Assembly: GCA_002205965.3 (NCBI GenBank)
Contig: NADL03000748.1
Location: 2,599,018-2,663,017, forward strand
Source: Kappaphycus alvarezii
Taxonomy: Eukaryota; Rhodophyta; Florideophyceae; Gigartinales; Solieriaceae
DNA: 64,000 bases
Reading direction: 5' to 3'
Under the pieces are notes generated by a model that had not been told where the DNA came from, did no database searches, and saw only the letters and a program-made list of their open reading frames with translations. Positions 1-12,900 of this stretch are shown piece by piece. Both the position numbers and the translations under genes were made by a program. The first letter of the stretch is position 1; every line of letters starts with the position of its first letter.

Positions 1-3000
1 TACGCCGAGATAGATCGAAATCACCCCACCAATCCGCACAAAATGCTCACACAACAGCATGTACTTAAGCTCCTGTCCGTCGACCCGCAAAACTACGCCG
101 ACGCTCCCACGGAGGGCATTCGAAGAGTCCTTGAGCTTGCAACCAATACCCCTCACCCGAAAACTCATCCATTGGATACTTCACATATTCAATGGATTCG
201 AATGGGTACCACAGTGGCTACAAATGCTCTTCTTGAGAGAGATGGTGAACCGTGCGCTCTGGTTACTACCGAGGGTTTGAAGGATATGTTGGTTATCGGC
301 AATCAGTCTCGTCCCAATATTTTTGATCTCAAGGTTACTAAAATGCCAGTTTTATACAAGGTGCCGTCGAAGCTGAGGAACGTGTCCGCTTGTGGATTCG
401 TCCCATACTTCTCACACTGCGAAGACCGCACAGCCTTCCCTATACGTTTATAAACCTCTCAATGAACAAAAACTATTACCACTTGAAAGGAATCAGAGAA
501 CAGGGTATAAAGTCCTTAGCAGTGGCTTTAATGCATTCCTATGCCTTAAAAGATCATGAGCACAAGATTCGAGATATTGCTCACGACTTAGGTTTTACTC
601 ACATATCTCTTTCATCGGATTTGACACCCATGGTGAAGGTTGTTCCTCGTGGCTTTACCGCCACCGTGATGCATATCTCACTCCGAAGATTCGCGACTAC
701 ATATCGACCTTTAAAGAGGGTTCAGCGATGACCTTCAAGGTGTCGATGTGCAATTCATGCAAAGCGATGGTGGTCTTTGTGACATTGATTCATTCTCAGG
801 CTACATTGCCATCCTATCAGGTCCAGCCGGTGGTGTCGTAGGGTATGGCCGTGCTTGCTATGGCTACGAACGCAACACCCCGGAAGTTGGCTTGGCTGCA
901 CCAAGCCATGCCAGTTATAGGTTTTGACATGGGTGGCACTTCTACCGACGTATCCCGTTATGCAGGGCGCTTCGAGCACGTGTTTGAAACAGAAACAGCT
1001 GGGGTTACATTCAAGCCCCACAGCTTGATATAAATACTGTTGCCGCGGGAGGAGGGTCGAGGCTTTTCTACCGCAGCGGAATGTTTTATGTCGGCCCGGA
1101 ATCTGCAGGTGCTCACCTGGTCCTGTGTGTTACCGAAAAGGCGGTTATCTTTCCGTCACCGATGCAAACCTCATGCTTGGCGTATTGTCCCCGAGTTGTT
1201 TCCAAAAATATTCGGAAGAACGCGGACCAGCCTCTAGACGTTGATGCGACAACGAGAGCCTTTGAAGTGCTCACTGAGACATTAATGCTGATATGAGGAA
1301 AAAGGAGAGCGTTGCTCTCTCCCGAGGAAGTCGCGGAAGGTTTCATTAAGGTAGCTAACGAGCAATGTGCAGACCAATACGCGAGCTAACTGAGGCCAAG
1401 GGACACGACGCCCGTGATCATGCCTTGGCCTGCTTTGGAGGTGCCGGAGGGCAGCATGCATGCGCTATTGCTCGTTCTCTGGGTATTGGTACAGTTTTCG
1501 TCCACAGGTATTCTGGTATCCTCTCCGCGTATGGCATTGCACTTGCTGAGAGCGTTGTCGATATCCAAGAGGCGACAGATATCGACTATGCGGATCCAGG
1601 GGCAAGAATTGAAGCAATAAGTTTGCTCGAAACTCTCAAAATCGAGCCACTGAGACTCTGAGAAAGAGAAAAATTCGCAAGGAGTCCATCCGGTATGAAT
1701 TGTATCTAAATCTTCGCTACGAGGGCACGGACTTTGCTATCATGATCCAATGCCCTGAGGAGAAAACAGAAGTTGTCGACGTTGAATTCGATAAGCTCTT
1801 TCAGGAAGAATACACCCGAGAGCACGGATTCAGTATCCCGGGAAGACGTCTTTTGGTCGATGATGTGAGGGTAAGGGCATTAGGTGCTTCGTTGTCTGAT
1901 GAGAGCACACCCGATCATAACGACAAAGCAGTTATGTTTGCTAAAATCACTGTCGATGAATCAGGGGCTGTGGAGCAAAATACTATCTCTGGGAAACCTG
2001 CGATGGTTTCCAAATGCTACTACGGAGAAAGTGGAGGGTGGGCAAAGACGTCAGTTTGGCGCAGTCAGGATTTACCAAAAGGAAAAACAGTCTTGCCTGG
2101 TCCATGTCTCATTATTGACACGGATGCAGGCGTAACAATTGTTGTCGACCCAGGTTGTGTAGCGCGGATTGGTAGTGATGGAAACGTCTCATAAGCATAA
2201 CCGAGCAAGCAAGCGCTAAATCAGGCAACGCGGCTTCAAGCGAAAAAGTAGATCACATTAAGCTTTCGATATACGCTCATCGCTTCATGGGCATTGCGAA
2301 CAGATGGGACGAACGCTACAGAGAACATCGATATCAACGAATATCAAGGAACGATTGGACTTTTCGTGTGCACTCTTTGACGAGACAGGCGGTTTGGTTG
2401 CCAATGCGCCGCATGTTCCTGTTCACCTCGGCGCGATGCAGGATGCTGTTCGATATCAAATCAGGACGCTTGCGGGCACGTGGAAAGAAGGCGAGGTTCT
2501 TCTCAGCAACCATCCTATGGCAGGTGGGACTCACCTTCCTGACATAACCATTATAACCCCGGTGTACTTTGGTGGGCAAGTAGTGTTCTACGTAGCTTCA
2601 AGAGGACACCATGCCGATATTGGCGGAGCTACGCCTGGATCTATGCCCCCATTTAGCAAGAAACTATCTCAGGAAGGTCTCGCAGTTACCTCAATGAAGT
2701 TGGTAGAAAATGGACTTTTCCAGGAGAGTAAAATCGTGGGTCTTCTGGAGGACGCTGGGTGCCGCTGCATCAGGGATGTTGTTTCTGACTTACGAGCCAA
2801 GTTGCTGCGAACAAAAAAGGCATATTCCTCGTTCAAGAGTTGATCAGAGAGCAAGGCATACATGCGGTACAAGCCTACATGCATCACATCCAAGATGCAG
2901 CAGCTGAGGCCGTGAGATCTATGCTGAGGCAAATAACTAAGCTTCATAACGTTGCAACATCCCAGACCCTAAGTTTCTCCGATTTCATGGACGATGGCAC

Positions 3001-3805
3001 CGAAATCAAAGTTTCTGTAAGTATAGATGCCAAGAACGGAACCGCTTTGTTTGACTTTTCAGAATCTGGACCAGAAGTAGCAGGTAACACAAACGCTCCT
3101 CGTGCCATAACAACATCAGCAATTATTTACACGCTTCGCTGCATGGTAGATCAGTCAATTCCTTTGAACCAAGGATGCTTAGACCCCATCACTGTTCGAC
3201 TTCCGGAGAAATCTATATTAACACCAAGCGCATCGGCTGCTGTTGTCGGGGGCAATGTACTTACTTCGCAAAGAATAACTGATGTAATATTTGGAGCATT
3301 CCAGGCGTGTGCAGCTTCTCAAGGATGCATGAACAATTTCACGTTTGGTGACGAGACCATGGGCTACTACGAAACGATTGCTGGGGGTTCTGGGGCGGGA
3401 CCAACCTGGAATGGAACATCGGCGGTACAGTGTCACATGACGAACACGCGAATTACTGATCCTGAAATTCTTGAGCGGCGATATCCTGCTGTCCTGCGCG
3501 AGTTTTCAGTACGACAAGGCTCCGGAGGCCCGGGCTTTGGTGCGGAGGAAATGGCCTCGTTCGGGCGATAGAATTTACCAGACCCTTAACTGTGTCTCTT
3601 CTCACAGAAAGACGAAACTTTTCTCCATGGGGCATGAAAGGGGGAGGTTCGGTGCAAAGGGCTCCAATGAGGTAGTTCGTTCTGGAGGCGAAATGGAGAT
3701 CCTGCCTGCGAAGACCAGTTTCCAAGTCCATCAAGGTGACACTGTTATTATTCGAACACCTGGGGTGGCGGTTACGGCACCGTCTCAACGCCTTACGTCG
3801 ACTAG
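1..3805 (+). CDS. OPLAH: ATP-dependent 5-oxoprolinase (OPLAH), 5' partial, frameshifted in the assembly
   Basis: The family hydrolyses 5-oxo-L-proline to glutamate with ATP in the cytosolic glutathione cycle. The reading frame is open at base 1. The family's N-terminal IDRGGTFTDV segment is missing, so the gene begins upstream of the window. Seen in order: [19 protein letters not shown] (about 61-115), [15 protein letters not shown] (about 190-240), [11 protein letters not shown] (about 817-847), [16 protein letters not shown] (from 920), [19 protein letters not shown] (about 1433-1490), then the hydantoinase-B half with [26 protein letters not shown] and [16 protein letters not shown] (about 2400-2650) and [14 protein letters not shown] (about 3380-3425). 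Restoring one G near 3762 gives the usual glycine-rich end and a TAG at 3803-3805. About nine frame changes interrupt it, mostly single-base losses in homopolymers. It converges on the peptidase gene 95 bp downstream. I read it as a real gene with assembly indels; a recent pseudogene is the alternative. Confidence 0.94.
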
Positions 3806-3900
3806 AAAGAAAAGGACCGTCCCGCACGGATTAACTAGGTTAAAAAGCCTTCAGTTCCACTCACGTCCCACTCATATTGGGTTTGCTACAACTGGTATTT

Positions 3901-6154
3901 TCAGTCCTGCTTGCTTACCTGCAGACTGATGCCAGCAGAGCGAAAAAAAGGATCGCAGCTCACGGGACCTTGAAGGGCATCTGCAACATCGAGCATGGAT
4001 CCTTTGCTCCGCCATGGGCAAGTATTTTGTGGCGGAAATTTAGGCCGCCCTCCCTGGACATTGGATTATCTGCGAATAATGACGACCATAGGTGCGCGGA
4101 GATGACGCGGGCAAAGATGTAAGAGTAATACCCTGCGCCGTATCCAACAAAGTGATGGAAGGTAGCAGGCACGGGCACACCAACGTCGGGCTTGTACGAC
4201 GTCATCTTCTGTTGCAGCTGTTCAAAAGTTTTGACGATCTCTCCAGTCGGTGGATCCGAGCCATGGAATTGCAAGTCCATGGCAGAAAATAGGACCTGCG
4301 TCTGGATATCCGTTGCAATGAAGCCACTTTTAGAGGCGCACATAGACCGAAGCATCTTGTTGGCAAAGGTTCTCCGGTTTGATGGTGTCTTGCAAAACGT
4401 GACACGACGCGTGGATCCCACGCAAGTGCTCAAATAGGTGCGATGGCACCTCAACAAAATCTGTGGGCACTCTTGTCCCGGACAGATGCTGATACTTTGT
4501 CCTTGACAGGATAGATGCAGAGAGTGCCCAAATTCATGAAACAAAGTTTCATATTCAGAAACGGATAGCAATCGATGGCCACCTGAACTTCTGCCAAAGT
4601 TACACACTAGCTACTACAGGAGTTTGATATTCACTTGACCCAGATGGTTCTCTACCACACCGAATAGAAAAATGTGCAGCATGTCCATACTTTCGTTCAC
4701 GAGGATATAAATCCAGGAAAATATGCCCTAGGATTTTGCCTGAATCCTCGACAAGTTTCACCTTTTCGACGTCCTCATGCCAAATTTCATCAGCGCTTGG
4801 TTGTACTTTGATAAGCTTCACGCCGAAAATGTTGTCCACGATTTCTGATAGACCTGTAAGCAAGCAGACAACGGCAAGTAATTCGATAATTCAGCAGAGG
4901 ACAGATCAAAACTCTGGGCCTTAAGTCTCCCGATGTAGAAGCTACGGTCCCACCCATTCACAATTGCTTTGCCGTTCGCCGCTGTATATGGCTCTCTACG
5001 GAGTTTTTCCATTTCAATGGAGTTTCTTTCTGCAGTAGCGCTTTGTACTACATTCCGAGATACTTGTTCCAAAAACTGGAAGACTTCGTCAGGAGATGAA
5101 GCCAAGCGGTCACTGAAAAGCAGCTCAGCGTAACTGCGGTGACCCAAAAGCTTGGCTATTTCATGGCGAGATTGGAAAAGGGAGCCCAAAGTTTCCAGCT
5201 TAGATTTAGCGTCATGCTCATGCGTGAGCCGGTAAACCCTCTCTCTTGTGCTACTATCAGGGATCCACTTAAGGAGAAAATGGGACGTAGGACCATCGAG
5301 TGGTACGCTCACATGCAACGGTTTGTCAGAGGGTGAAAGGCGTCTGCGAACATTTGGAGGAAGGTGGTGAACCTTGCTCTGTGGAAGTTCTAAGAGAGGT
5401 GGTCCGTTTTCAGCGGGGGAGACGAACTGCTCCCCTAAAGAGGCGACTTTTTCCTGTAAATCCAGCAATTTGCGCTTCTCACCCTCGGAAAGGTTATCCC
5501 ACCTCGTTCAAAGTCATGCTTAAGAGACTTCAACATGACAACCTCCTCATGATTAAGAAAACCCTCTAAACCGCCCGTTTTCCTGGTGTCGAAGTCTTCA
5601 TGATAAAGAACATTGAGCGGCTCGTACAAAGAGCGATCAGCGTTCAGATGCTGAACGACGGCGGACACATTGACGAATGCGTCATGAGCGGCATGAGCAA
5701 ACTCAGGATCAGGATGGACGTTTCTGCAAAGCTCCGCGACATCTAATACAGAGCAGAGACGATCCGAGAGGTCGTCGAACAATTGTAGCAGAGATGCATT
5801 CGGTTGGAAATGATGAGCTCGTATTCGGTCGGCATAATGGAGACAGTCATCGACGCAAGAAGCGGAAATACGTTTCCAGTCGGCGGGTTGATGCAAGCCG
5901 TTGAGGCCAAACTGACCAGGAGTTTGCTTTGATGGGGTGGTGCGGATACGAGGGATGAGGGAGTAGGTGCGATGGAACACTGCATGGAAATATTTTGACG
6001 TGTTGATCGGGCGATTCATGATGGTTAGCTTGCTTTTCACAAGTGGTGCTGGAGTTTTTTGAAGAGCTCGGGGATCAAGTTGAGTGTTAGCTGTGCTGCT
6101 ACCCTCACCTAACGCAGTGGTGGAATTCAAATGCCAACGTGCAAATTGCGGCAC
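3901..6154 (-). CDS. MIPEP: Mitochondrial intermediate peptidase (M3 family metallopeptidase), frameshifted
   Basis: This is an M3-family zinc oligopeptidase resembling Oct1/MIPEP, which removes an octapeptide from imported mitochondrial precursors in the matrix. The zinc motif HEFGH is at 4538-4524, preceded by the typical CNF...LLS.SEYETLF context. The C-terminal [16 protein letters not shown] block follows (about 4140-4090), then LSRE-like MSREGGLNF and HGGAKDP. The N-terminus (about 6019-5900) is rich in Arg, Ser and Thr without acidic residues and is followed by [12 protein letters not shown], the usual mature start region. ATG at 6019 gives the best presequence; ATG at 6154 is the longer option. 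At least four frame changes occur (near 5490, 4853, 4520 and 4000), each explained by a missing homopolymer base. With the last one corrected the stop is at 3901-3903. Tail-to-tail with OPLAH. Confidence 0.9.
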
Positions 6155-6630
6155 ATTTTGGATCGAAATGCAATTTTCGTGGTTAAATATTCCTTCTCAC
6201 GTCAAGTGAAGGTGTGAAGAAGCCACTTCAGCAGCACCGAAATGCCTGGGAAGGTATAACAACTGAGAGTCCTTCTGGGTGATTCCTCGCGCTGCTTAGA
6301 AGGATCAGGGCCTTGCACATATGTTTCAATCTGACGTCAGGTGCACCAGTATCGGTATGTGATTTGGCTAAGAATTCTGTGAAACTACGCGTTACCCAAA
6401 CTGAGTGACAGTTTTACATATCCAAACTCGATGAGCAGCCGCAACCAGAACAAATGCGTTATCTCTGTACAGTACTGCACTGTGGCCGACATCGAACATC
6501 CGGTTAGCTCTTAGCTGAATAGTAGGACCACTCAGTGTACACTTGAACGACAGTGACGAGACGGTGAACTCATAAAGCCCGGTGCTCCCAGGCTTCCACG
6601 GCCAACGCCATTGCCTGTATCGATCCTAAA
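6155..6630. other. Intergenic stretch between the peptidase gene and the first retroelement
   Basis: This should hold the promoter and 5' UTR of the peptidase gene. I see no ORF, no convincing repeat and no RNA gene. Confidence 0.5.
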
Positions 6631-9480
6631 ATGGTGTTCAAAACCCCCTCGACCCCAGCCCATGCCCAGCAGGCCCCAAACCCTGCTGACATCTCCCGTC
6701 CCACTCTCGCTGCGTCCCCCGTGCCTACGCAGGCAATGGAGGAGGTGGTGCCAGCGGAACCCCAACCAAGGACACCTCTACCCACGCCCGTGCCCAGTAG
6801 GCCTCAAAACCTGCTGCGTCCTCCGTGCCTACTCAGGCCATGGAGGATGTGGTGCCAGCGGTTCCGCCGCACAAGGACACCTCGGCACCCGCTGAGGAGA
6901 AGACTGCCCCGTCGGCGACTTCCGCTGAGGTTCACTCAACATAGCTACGGCCATGGAGTCGTCTACCCCGTCCCCCGCCTCCCCATCATCTTACCTTTGC
7001 CGACCCCTTACGATATCCTACGCACGGTCCGCGAGGCGGACATTTCCCAGGAAATCCCCTCTGGATGTCTCCGCCAGTTCGTCGTCCTCCTCATCAAGTT
7101 GGTCAAAGCTGCTGCTAATGCACATGGTGAAGCTGCTACCCATCGCGCTTTTCTACCCCTCCATATGCTGCCCACCGTTGTCATGCGGCGCAGCCTTCGG
7201 GGTGAGGAAGAGTGGAGCTCCGTCCAAGGTCAACGTTCCGCCCTCCGGGGCCGGCTCAGGCGGACTCATAACGGCTCCCAATGGGGCGCCCTATGGGCTG
7301 ATGCTGTCAACGCGCATCGCGACCGGGGTGAGTGGGTTATCGAGCACTGCCCCAGTGCTCGCGCTCCCGCTGCGTCCAATAACGCCAAACGTTCTCGGCG
7401 GGCCGAAGCCCTCTGCGCCGATGCTCGCTATGGCAAGGCGATGCGGACGCTCCACGATGCTCCGTGTGCCGACGTCAACGAGCCTCCTACCATCCAGCGT
7501 CTGCAAGAACTTCACCCGTCGCCGCCACAGCCCATCGCCCCGCTTCCCGAGGACAGCTTCCCACCACCCCCGCAAGTCTCTGAAGCAGCTGTTGCGCAGG
7601 CCGCGCGTCGCATCCCGCGGGATACCACGGCGGACCCGGACCAGACGCCCTCGCGGTGGTTCCACCTGCTTGCTAAGACCTCTCTTAGCCCCGAGGCTGT
7701 TGTCACTAGCATCGGAGTATTGACGAAACTGGTCAATCGCATAGCAAAAGGAGACCTCCCCGATTCGGGTCTTCCCCTGCTCCCCGCTGCGACCCTTCTC
7801 CCCTGCAGCCCAAGCCTGGGAAGATCCGTGCCGTCGCGGTCGGCTCTGTCCTCCGGTGCCTGGTCACGAAGACGCTGCTCCGGTCGGCTATTGATGACTC
7901 ACGAGCGTTTTTGGCCCCTTCCAAACGGCTAATAGTATCAAGGCCGGCATGGATGCTATCGTCCATGACGTGCGCACCATGCTGCGAAGGGTGTCATCGG
8001 ACCCAAAAGTTGCCACCGTCCCCATCGACACTCGGAACGCCTTCAACTGCGTTGATCGGCAAGCAATGCTGGACATGCTGCCATCCCGTGCCTCCTCACT
8101 CGCCCGACTTGCGAACATGGTGTACGGTCGCTACCGACCACCGCTAATCGTCCCAAATCGGGAGCAGACGATTCTTTCTAGCGCCCAGGGAACCCTGCAA
8201 GGAGACCCTGCGAGTATGCTACTTTTCTCGTTGAATTACCAGCCGCTCATCTGGCGGTCACCGAAGAGGAGGGTATCATTTGGAATCAGTAGTGCGCTGA
8301 TGACGGCACAATAATTGGGTCACTAGATGGTCTGCGGCGAGCCCTGCGGTCCCTCGCGCTCTACGGCCCGTCTTATAGTCTGTTTATTAATCACCACAAG
8401 ACCCGCATCTCCTGGCCGCACACTTCGCCACTTGACCGGTCGGCTTTCCTGGCCGATGTTCCGCTTACGGGATGCGCGACGACAGTTTTGAGCTCCTTGG
8501 GGCCCCTTTGGGTAACCGTCTTGGGGGACACGAGTTCTCCAGGATCGGTGCCGCACTGCACGCGGCTGTCGCCGCCAGCATTCTGGACATTGCCCCCGCC
8601 TGCTTACGCACGGCCGCCTACGCTACACCCCGCTCCGCCGCCGTACTCGCGAAACGGGCTCGTGGTCATGGATCCTTCCTGGTCAACCAGGCACGCCTGC
8701 CTCTGCGCAATTTCGTCCGCTAAATCCAAGGGGATCCGTGCGTCACCGAACTCGGCGCCTTTGACCCCGCCTCCGTTGCTAACATGCCCGTCAACCTGCA
8801 ATCTCAGTTAAATCGGGCACAGCAAGAGGCCAAGGCAAAGGTGTTTTGGTAAGACGACCTATGGAAGAGGGTGCCCCATCCCAGGTGTCACTCCAAGGAA
8901 TTCATGCGTCACCGAATTCACGGCCTGGCCTTCCGTCACAGCGCTGCCGCGGCGTTCACATATGCCCATCCCACCACTGCGACGAAGGTGTCATCGGAGC
9001 ACTGGAGCATCATGCTGCGCAGGCACCTCGGTCTCCTAGTCTACACGGACTCGGTGCCCTTGAAATGCTACCATTGCCAGCAGAACCTGAATGTTCATGG
9101 TGACCATGCCGCAGACCGCCGCGTCTCAGAGTTTGGACGCATTCACCGCCAAAACTCCGTTCGCAACGTGTTCGCGTGGCGCGTTTTTCGCTCCGCCGGC
9201 CTTGACTACAAATTTGTAAGTTGAGGATCTCCTCCCCAGTATGGACTACAGGCCCGTTGACATTCTCCTCGTGCAATCCCCCGTGACACTGAAGCTGGCC
9301 TGCCGGACGGGCGCATTGCATGCGACGTCACCGCGACGTCACCGTTCAAGCAGTACTCAATCACCAAAGCGACGCAAGTCACCGGTGGGGCTGCCGCCCT
9401 CACGCACCAACGCAAGGTCCTGGACTGTTGGCGGGTCTCGGGAGAGAGACGGAGAAACACAACAGCAGATTACGTAATAG
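6631..9480 (+). mobile_element. Non-LTR (LINE-like) retrotransposon, reverse transcriptase region, degenerate
   Basis: This GC-rich block reads as one long frameshifted coding region. A proline-rich N-part is followed by PRDTTADPDQTPSRWFHL, the 'PRGSAAGPSGL'-like segment that precedes the reverse transcriptase in this retroelement type, then AVGSVLRCLVTKTLLR (about 7830-7890). Palm motif A is DTRNAFNCVDR (8028-8060). QGTLQGDP (about 8190-8213) is the usual QQGDP block, and the active-site motif C is ADDGTIIGS (about 8297-8323, with a frame change and the stop of the previous frame just before it). The C-part has a CYHCQQNLNVHGDHA zinc-knuckle-like block (about 9066-9110) and R.VDILL plus DVTATSPF (about 9250-9345), also typical. 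No apurinic endonuclease domain was seen upstream. At least five frame changes and a TAA near 8850 make it dead or badly assembled. Confidence 0.85.
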
Positions 9481-9489
9481 CTTTGACGT

Positions 9490-10060
9490 AGTCCATGACA
9501 GGGAGAGGAAAGGGAATTCAGGATAGGAAAGATCGCCCGCGTTGAAAATTGGAGCGTGAGGGAAAACAGAGAATGGGTATCCCGCTGTAGCGATGGCGCT
9601 GTAGAAGTTCCCCAACCGCAGTGGACAGTTGGAAGTTTTACTCGCCGAGGAGCTGACCCCAGGAGCTTGACCGGCCCCCGAAGCTCGAGCTGGTCCGAGG
9701 GAAGTTTTGCAGAACCTTCCGTTCGGCCAGTGAGAGAGTTCCATCATCGATACCTGAGTATCTGTGGGTAAGCTAGAACTACGTAACTATTCTAAACTGA
9801 TCTGTAGATACAGTCTTGTGGAGACGCGCATGAGGGTATGATACGATTTCGTAGCGACACGTGAGGACACTCGTTGAAGGCCTTTGAGGGCACTGAATTT
9901 GTAGATCAAAAATTCAAGCCAAAATTGCCAACTTGGAAATGTCCACGTTAGATTGTTCAGGTCAGGTTGGTCAGGTCAATCCAGGTTGAATCGGAAACTT
10001 CATAGCCGAGTTGTTCATACTTCGATAACATGGACCTACAGCACAGGCTATAAAGGCGCC
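9490..10060. other. Non-coding segment splitting the LINE from its C-terminal piece
   Basis: No coding signal was found here. Retroelement coding in the same orientation lies on both sides, so this is probably an insertion inside the LINE or a decayed part of it. No terminal repeats were recognised. Confidence 0.35.
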
Positions 10061-10062
10061 TT

Positions 10063-10326
10063 GTGCTCTACTCCCGGCCCCCCCGCGATCCAGGTTTAAG
10101 ATTCAAGCCTCTGGTTTTAGACTCCTTCGGTGCCCCTTCTCCGGAGACGGTGTTATTTGTCGAAGATTTTGTACCTCGTGTAGCCTGGAAATGCCACACC
10201 TCGGACGATACTCGTCGACGAATTTACCAGCGTATCAGTTACGCTTTGTGTTCGTCGGTGGCTATTGCTATCATATCGCGCGCCCCACTGCGTGCGACCG
10301 ATTTGGTCCATCCAGCTAGTTCTTAA
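10063..10326 (+). mobile_element. Probable C-terminal fragment of the same LINE-type retroelement
   Basis: This 87-codon ORF reads RFKPLVLDSFGAPSPE and then RRRIYQRISYALCSS. It matches the layout of the far C-terminus of this reverse-transcriptase group ('F.P...DTFGA...E' followed by 'W..IS.A....A.I..RA'). It lies in the same orientation as the larger element, about 580 bp downstream. The assignment rests on pattern memory only. Confidence 0.45.
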
Positions 10327-10339
10327 TTGATTAGTTGGT

Positions 10340-11400
10340 CAGTCGATGCACGCTCAAGATAAGCGATGAGTAAATATCACTTTCTCATCTCTTTTAATCT
10401 CTGTATGTAGCTTTTTCTGACAAAGTGTTGTATTGCTTCTGGCAGAGGACATGTTGCCTTTGATGTTACGTTATTTGCAAGTGTGTTTGTCGTTTTTCTA
10501 CAGGTGTTTTAGTTGTTCTGTCAGTACGGAGTGAAAAAATTGATCACGCTTGATATTGCGTCGGTGGCCAGTTCGTGACTGGCCTTTGGGGTATAGTATT
10601 GAGGTTATGGCGACTGGTGGGGTGCGATCTATGGGGGATATGGGTTGGATGCGGAGCTGCGCGGTATGGCAGGCTAGCTTGATACGGCCCAGCTCCATTT
10701 TCGTCATGAAGACGATGTTGATGTTGGTTGTGACGTTGCAAACGGTGATATTTACTTTTCGCACGTTCTCTGCGAGGTCGAGGGTGAGCTGTGTCGATTA
10801 GTTTGAGCCCCTTGGTCAAGGAGGAGATTTTGGTGACCTGAATTGCGGATTTATTATCGAAATGCAGTTTTCCGGCACGCTGTTTCGTATTCTGCCGTCA
10901 TCCAGCAGTCAGCGGAGCCATAAGATTGGTGGGCGGTATCATGTTTCGCTATGTCCGATATACTAGTCTCTTCTGCCGCGTCCTTCCTAGGTTCCGTAAG
11001 TTCATCAGTATTCAATGCTGTGTCTTTATCCAGCTGCGAGTATTACTCCTCTGGTCGCGCTGCTTTATGAGCGCCTGTGTCCATAATAAGGGGATTTACT
11101 CCTTCTGGTACTGACTTTGACAGGAGGCATTCAATTGGCGGATGCGGGCCCGGATCCGTCATGTTAATATCAATCTCTCCCCCATCCACTGAATCCAAAA
11201 GTTCTTCCTTTACAGAGCAGCTCATCAGCTCCATTGAAAGCTGGGATTGTGATGCTAGTCGGCAGTCTTCCTACGCTAGCCTCATAGGTAGTCTATATAT
11301 TGGTTTATTGTCCTTGATGCGTCGCGCTTCAAAGTAGTTGGGAAACATTCAGTCTACTTCAGCAAAAATAAACTCTTCACGTTCATTTCCCTTCGATTTT
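10340..11400. other. Decayed sequence next to the copia integrase
   Basis: Short ORFs exist on both strands but none is a recognisable protein. On the minus strand this is where the rest of a copia polyprotein (reverse transcriptase, RNase H) would lie. I could not identify those domains, so the element is truncated or very decayed. Confidence 0.35.
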
Positions 11401-11410
11401 TGTACTACAC

Positions 11411-12290
11411 TCACAAGCGGTCTCCAGATTTATAAGCGAGCTGTAATAAGTGTCCGCTGGAGTTGACCTTTATTGCAGATTGTAGCGCACGTTTGCGCAC
11501 TGTTCGGTATATGCTCTGAGGAGCTCTTGAGGGACCAAAGTCGCGGGGATACCGCGGATAGACGGCTGATACCCGTTCGGCAGCTGGAAGCAGCTTAGTA
11601 TACTCGACCCTAAGAAGAAGAAATTGTAGAGGAATATAACCCTTGTAACGATCTAATCTGAAATAACTGAGCAAACATCAAGGTAAAGCTTCCTGGTTAT
11701 GTCCTTGTGAGCAAATATTTAGCGCTCTACGATTCCATTCTTGTTGTGATTAGTTGCGGGCTTAGCCATAAAGATAATCGGATGAGCATCGAGAAGGTAT
11801 CGTAGCTTCGCTTTGTTGTATTCGTCGTCGGCGGAAAGCGCGACTGGTGCACCATGTCCCGCAATACAGTGTGAATCAGGAAAGCTGGAGATCGATTCGA
11901 TATTTTTGCCTTGCGCAATGTGCCCTCCTGCAAGTGAAGTACCGGTATTCGTAATTATCATTAGTTCAAGTTTCTGTTAACCGATTATTCAAATGGCAAA
12001 GAAAATCTGGATCTCTATGTTTAAAGCCTCTTTCATGCGAGAAAAGTATACTTTAGTGCTTACAGCGGGTTATATAGTGCGTGCGCAGATGACACACGTT
12101 TCTTTTAACCTTATCGATTGTCCTTTAGATTCCTTCATCGAGTATAACAGCCCGTTGGCCTATAGACTTCACCTGCTCAGCCGGAGCGTTCCTGAGTATA
12201 TGAATCCGTTTCGCGAAAAACTGAAAATTACATCTCTATTTCACCTGAAAATTCGTGGAGGTCAAGGCAGCGACGTATTTTTCGAACGTA
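11411..12290 (-). mobile_element. LTR retrotransposon (Ty1/copia-like) integrase remnant
   Basis: Minus-strand translation gives SADDEYNKAKLRYLLDAHP followed by KPATNHNKNGIVER (about 11840-11720). This is the integrase core block in which a DDE aspartate/glutamate pair flanks an HN..G.VER motif. Downstream, GYQPSIRGIPATLVPQELL (about 11585-11530) matches the post-integrase segment. Upstream (12290-11960) an integrase N-part is visible only in broken frames. No long terminal repeats were found. The piece is frameshifted and inactive. Confidence 0.65.
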
Positions 12291-12326
12291 TTCAATAGCT
12301 GGACCTCCAGAAGTGGGCTTTGAAAG

Positions 12327-12900
12327 TTATTTTGGTCGCTTGCGACGTGCATATTGAAAGTCTTCAAAGTTGAAAGTCTTCAAGAATTTATCTGAAGGCC
12401 GCCTAATGTACAGGAATGGACTATGTGCGATGCAATTTTGGATACCACTTTTACTTACGTCGAGATCAACTATAAGCGATGAGTCGTCTGAAAACATTGC
12501 GAACGGGAACGTGCATGGTAGATTATCAACTTTGAGGGCAGTGAATAGCCAAGCTCCCATGATTAGTATGGTTTTCATTCCTTCCTCTCTCCAGCAGTGC
12601 ATCAGTTCTCTCTGGGGAGCCATTATGTCCAATTTTATCTCTAAGAAGTCGCACAATATTGCGGCACTTTCAATTCCCGCAGTGTACATAGGCGACCAAA
12701 GGTCGTATATCGGATTCGGGTCTCTCTCTGTATGGAAATCTGAGACTACAGTAGTTTCGAAAAAAGCGGCTCTGAGTTTCATCTTCTTTATCTTCATCAG
12801 AGTCGGACTCGTCTAGGGCTTCTGGTAGCCGGACTGTCTTTTTGTGATGGTAGTCTTGCCTTCCAAAAATTTTCCTATTGGCGCCTTTTCGCTTCTTCAT
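12327..12900 (-). CDS. Hypothetical protein, possibly transposon-derived
   Basis: Two overlapping minus-strand ORFs look like one gene. The start at 12900 gives a lysine-rich N-terminus (MKKRKGANRK) followed by an acidic DESDSDEDKEDE stretch. The second frame (12797-12327) continues for about 156 codons to a basic YARRKRPK end. I recognise no family. A basic then acidic N-terminus is common in transposase or accessory proteins of DNA transposons, and the surroundings are all mobile DNA, so a decayed element is likely. Confidence 0.3.

Noticed and set aside
1..3805. OPLAH as an old pseudogene
   Set aside because: Frame changes are almost all one-base homopolymer losses and substitutions to stop codons are nearly absent, unlike the decayed transposases nearby.
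4192..4437. Plus-strand ORFs inside the peptidase gene
   Set aside because: The minus strand carries the conserved M3 peptidase sequence through the same bases.
6532..6785. Minus-strand ORFs over the start of the LINE
   Set aside because: They are shadows of the GC-rich plus-strand coding region and show no motifs of their own.
10498..11337. Copia RNase H or reverse transcriptase beside the integrase
   Set aside because: A DNKSAIQVTK-like string and a MDTGAH string were seen, but no supporting motifs follow in a consistent frame.
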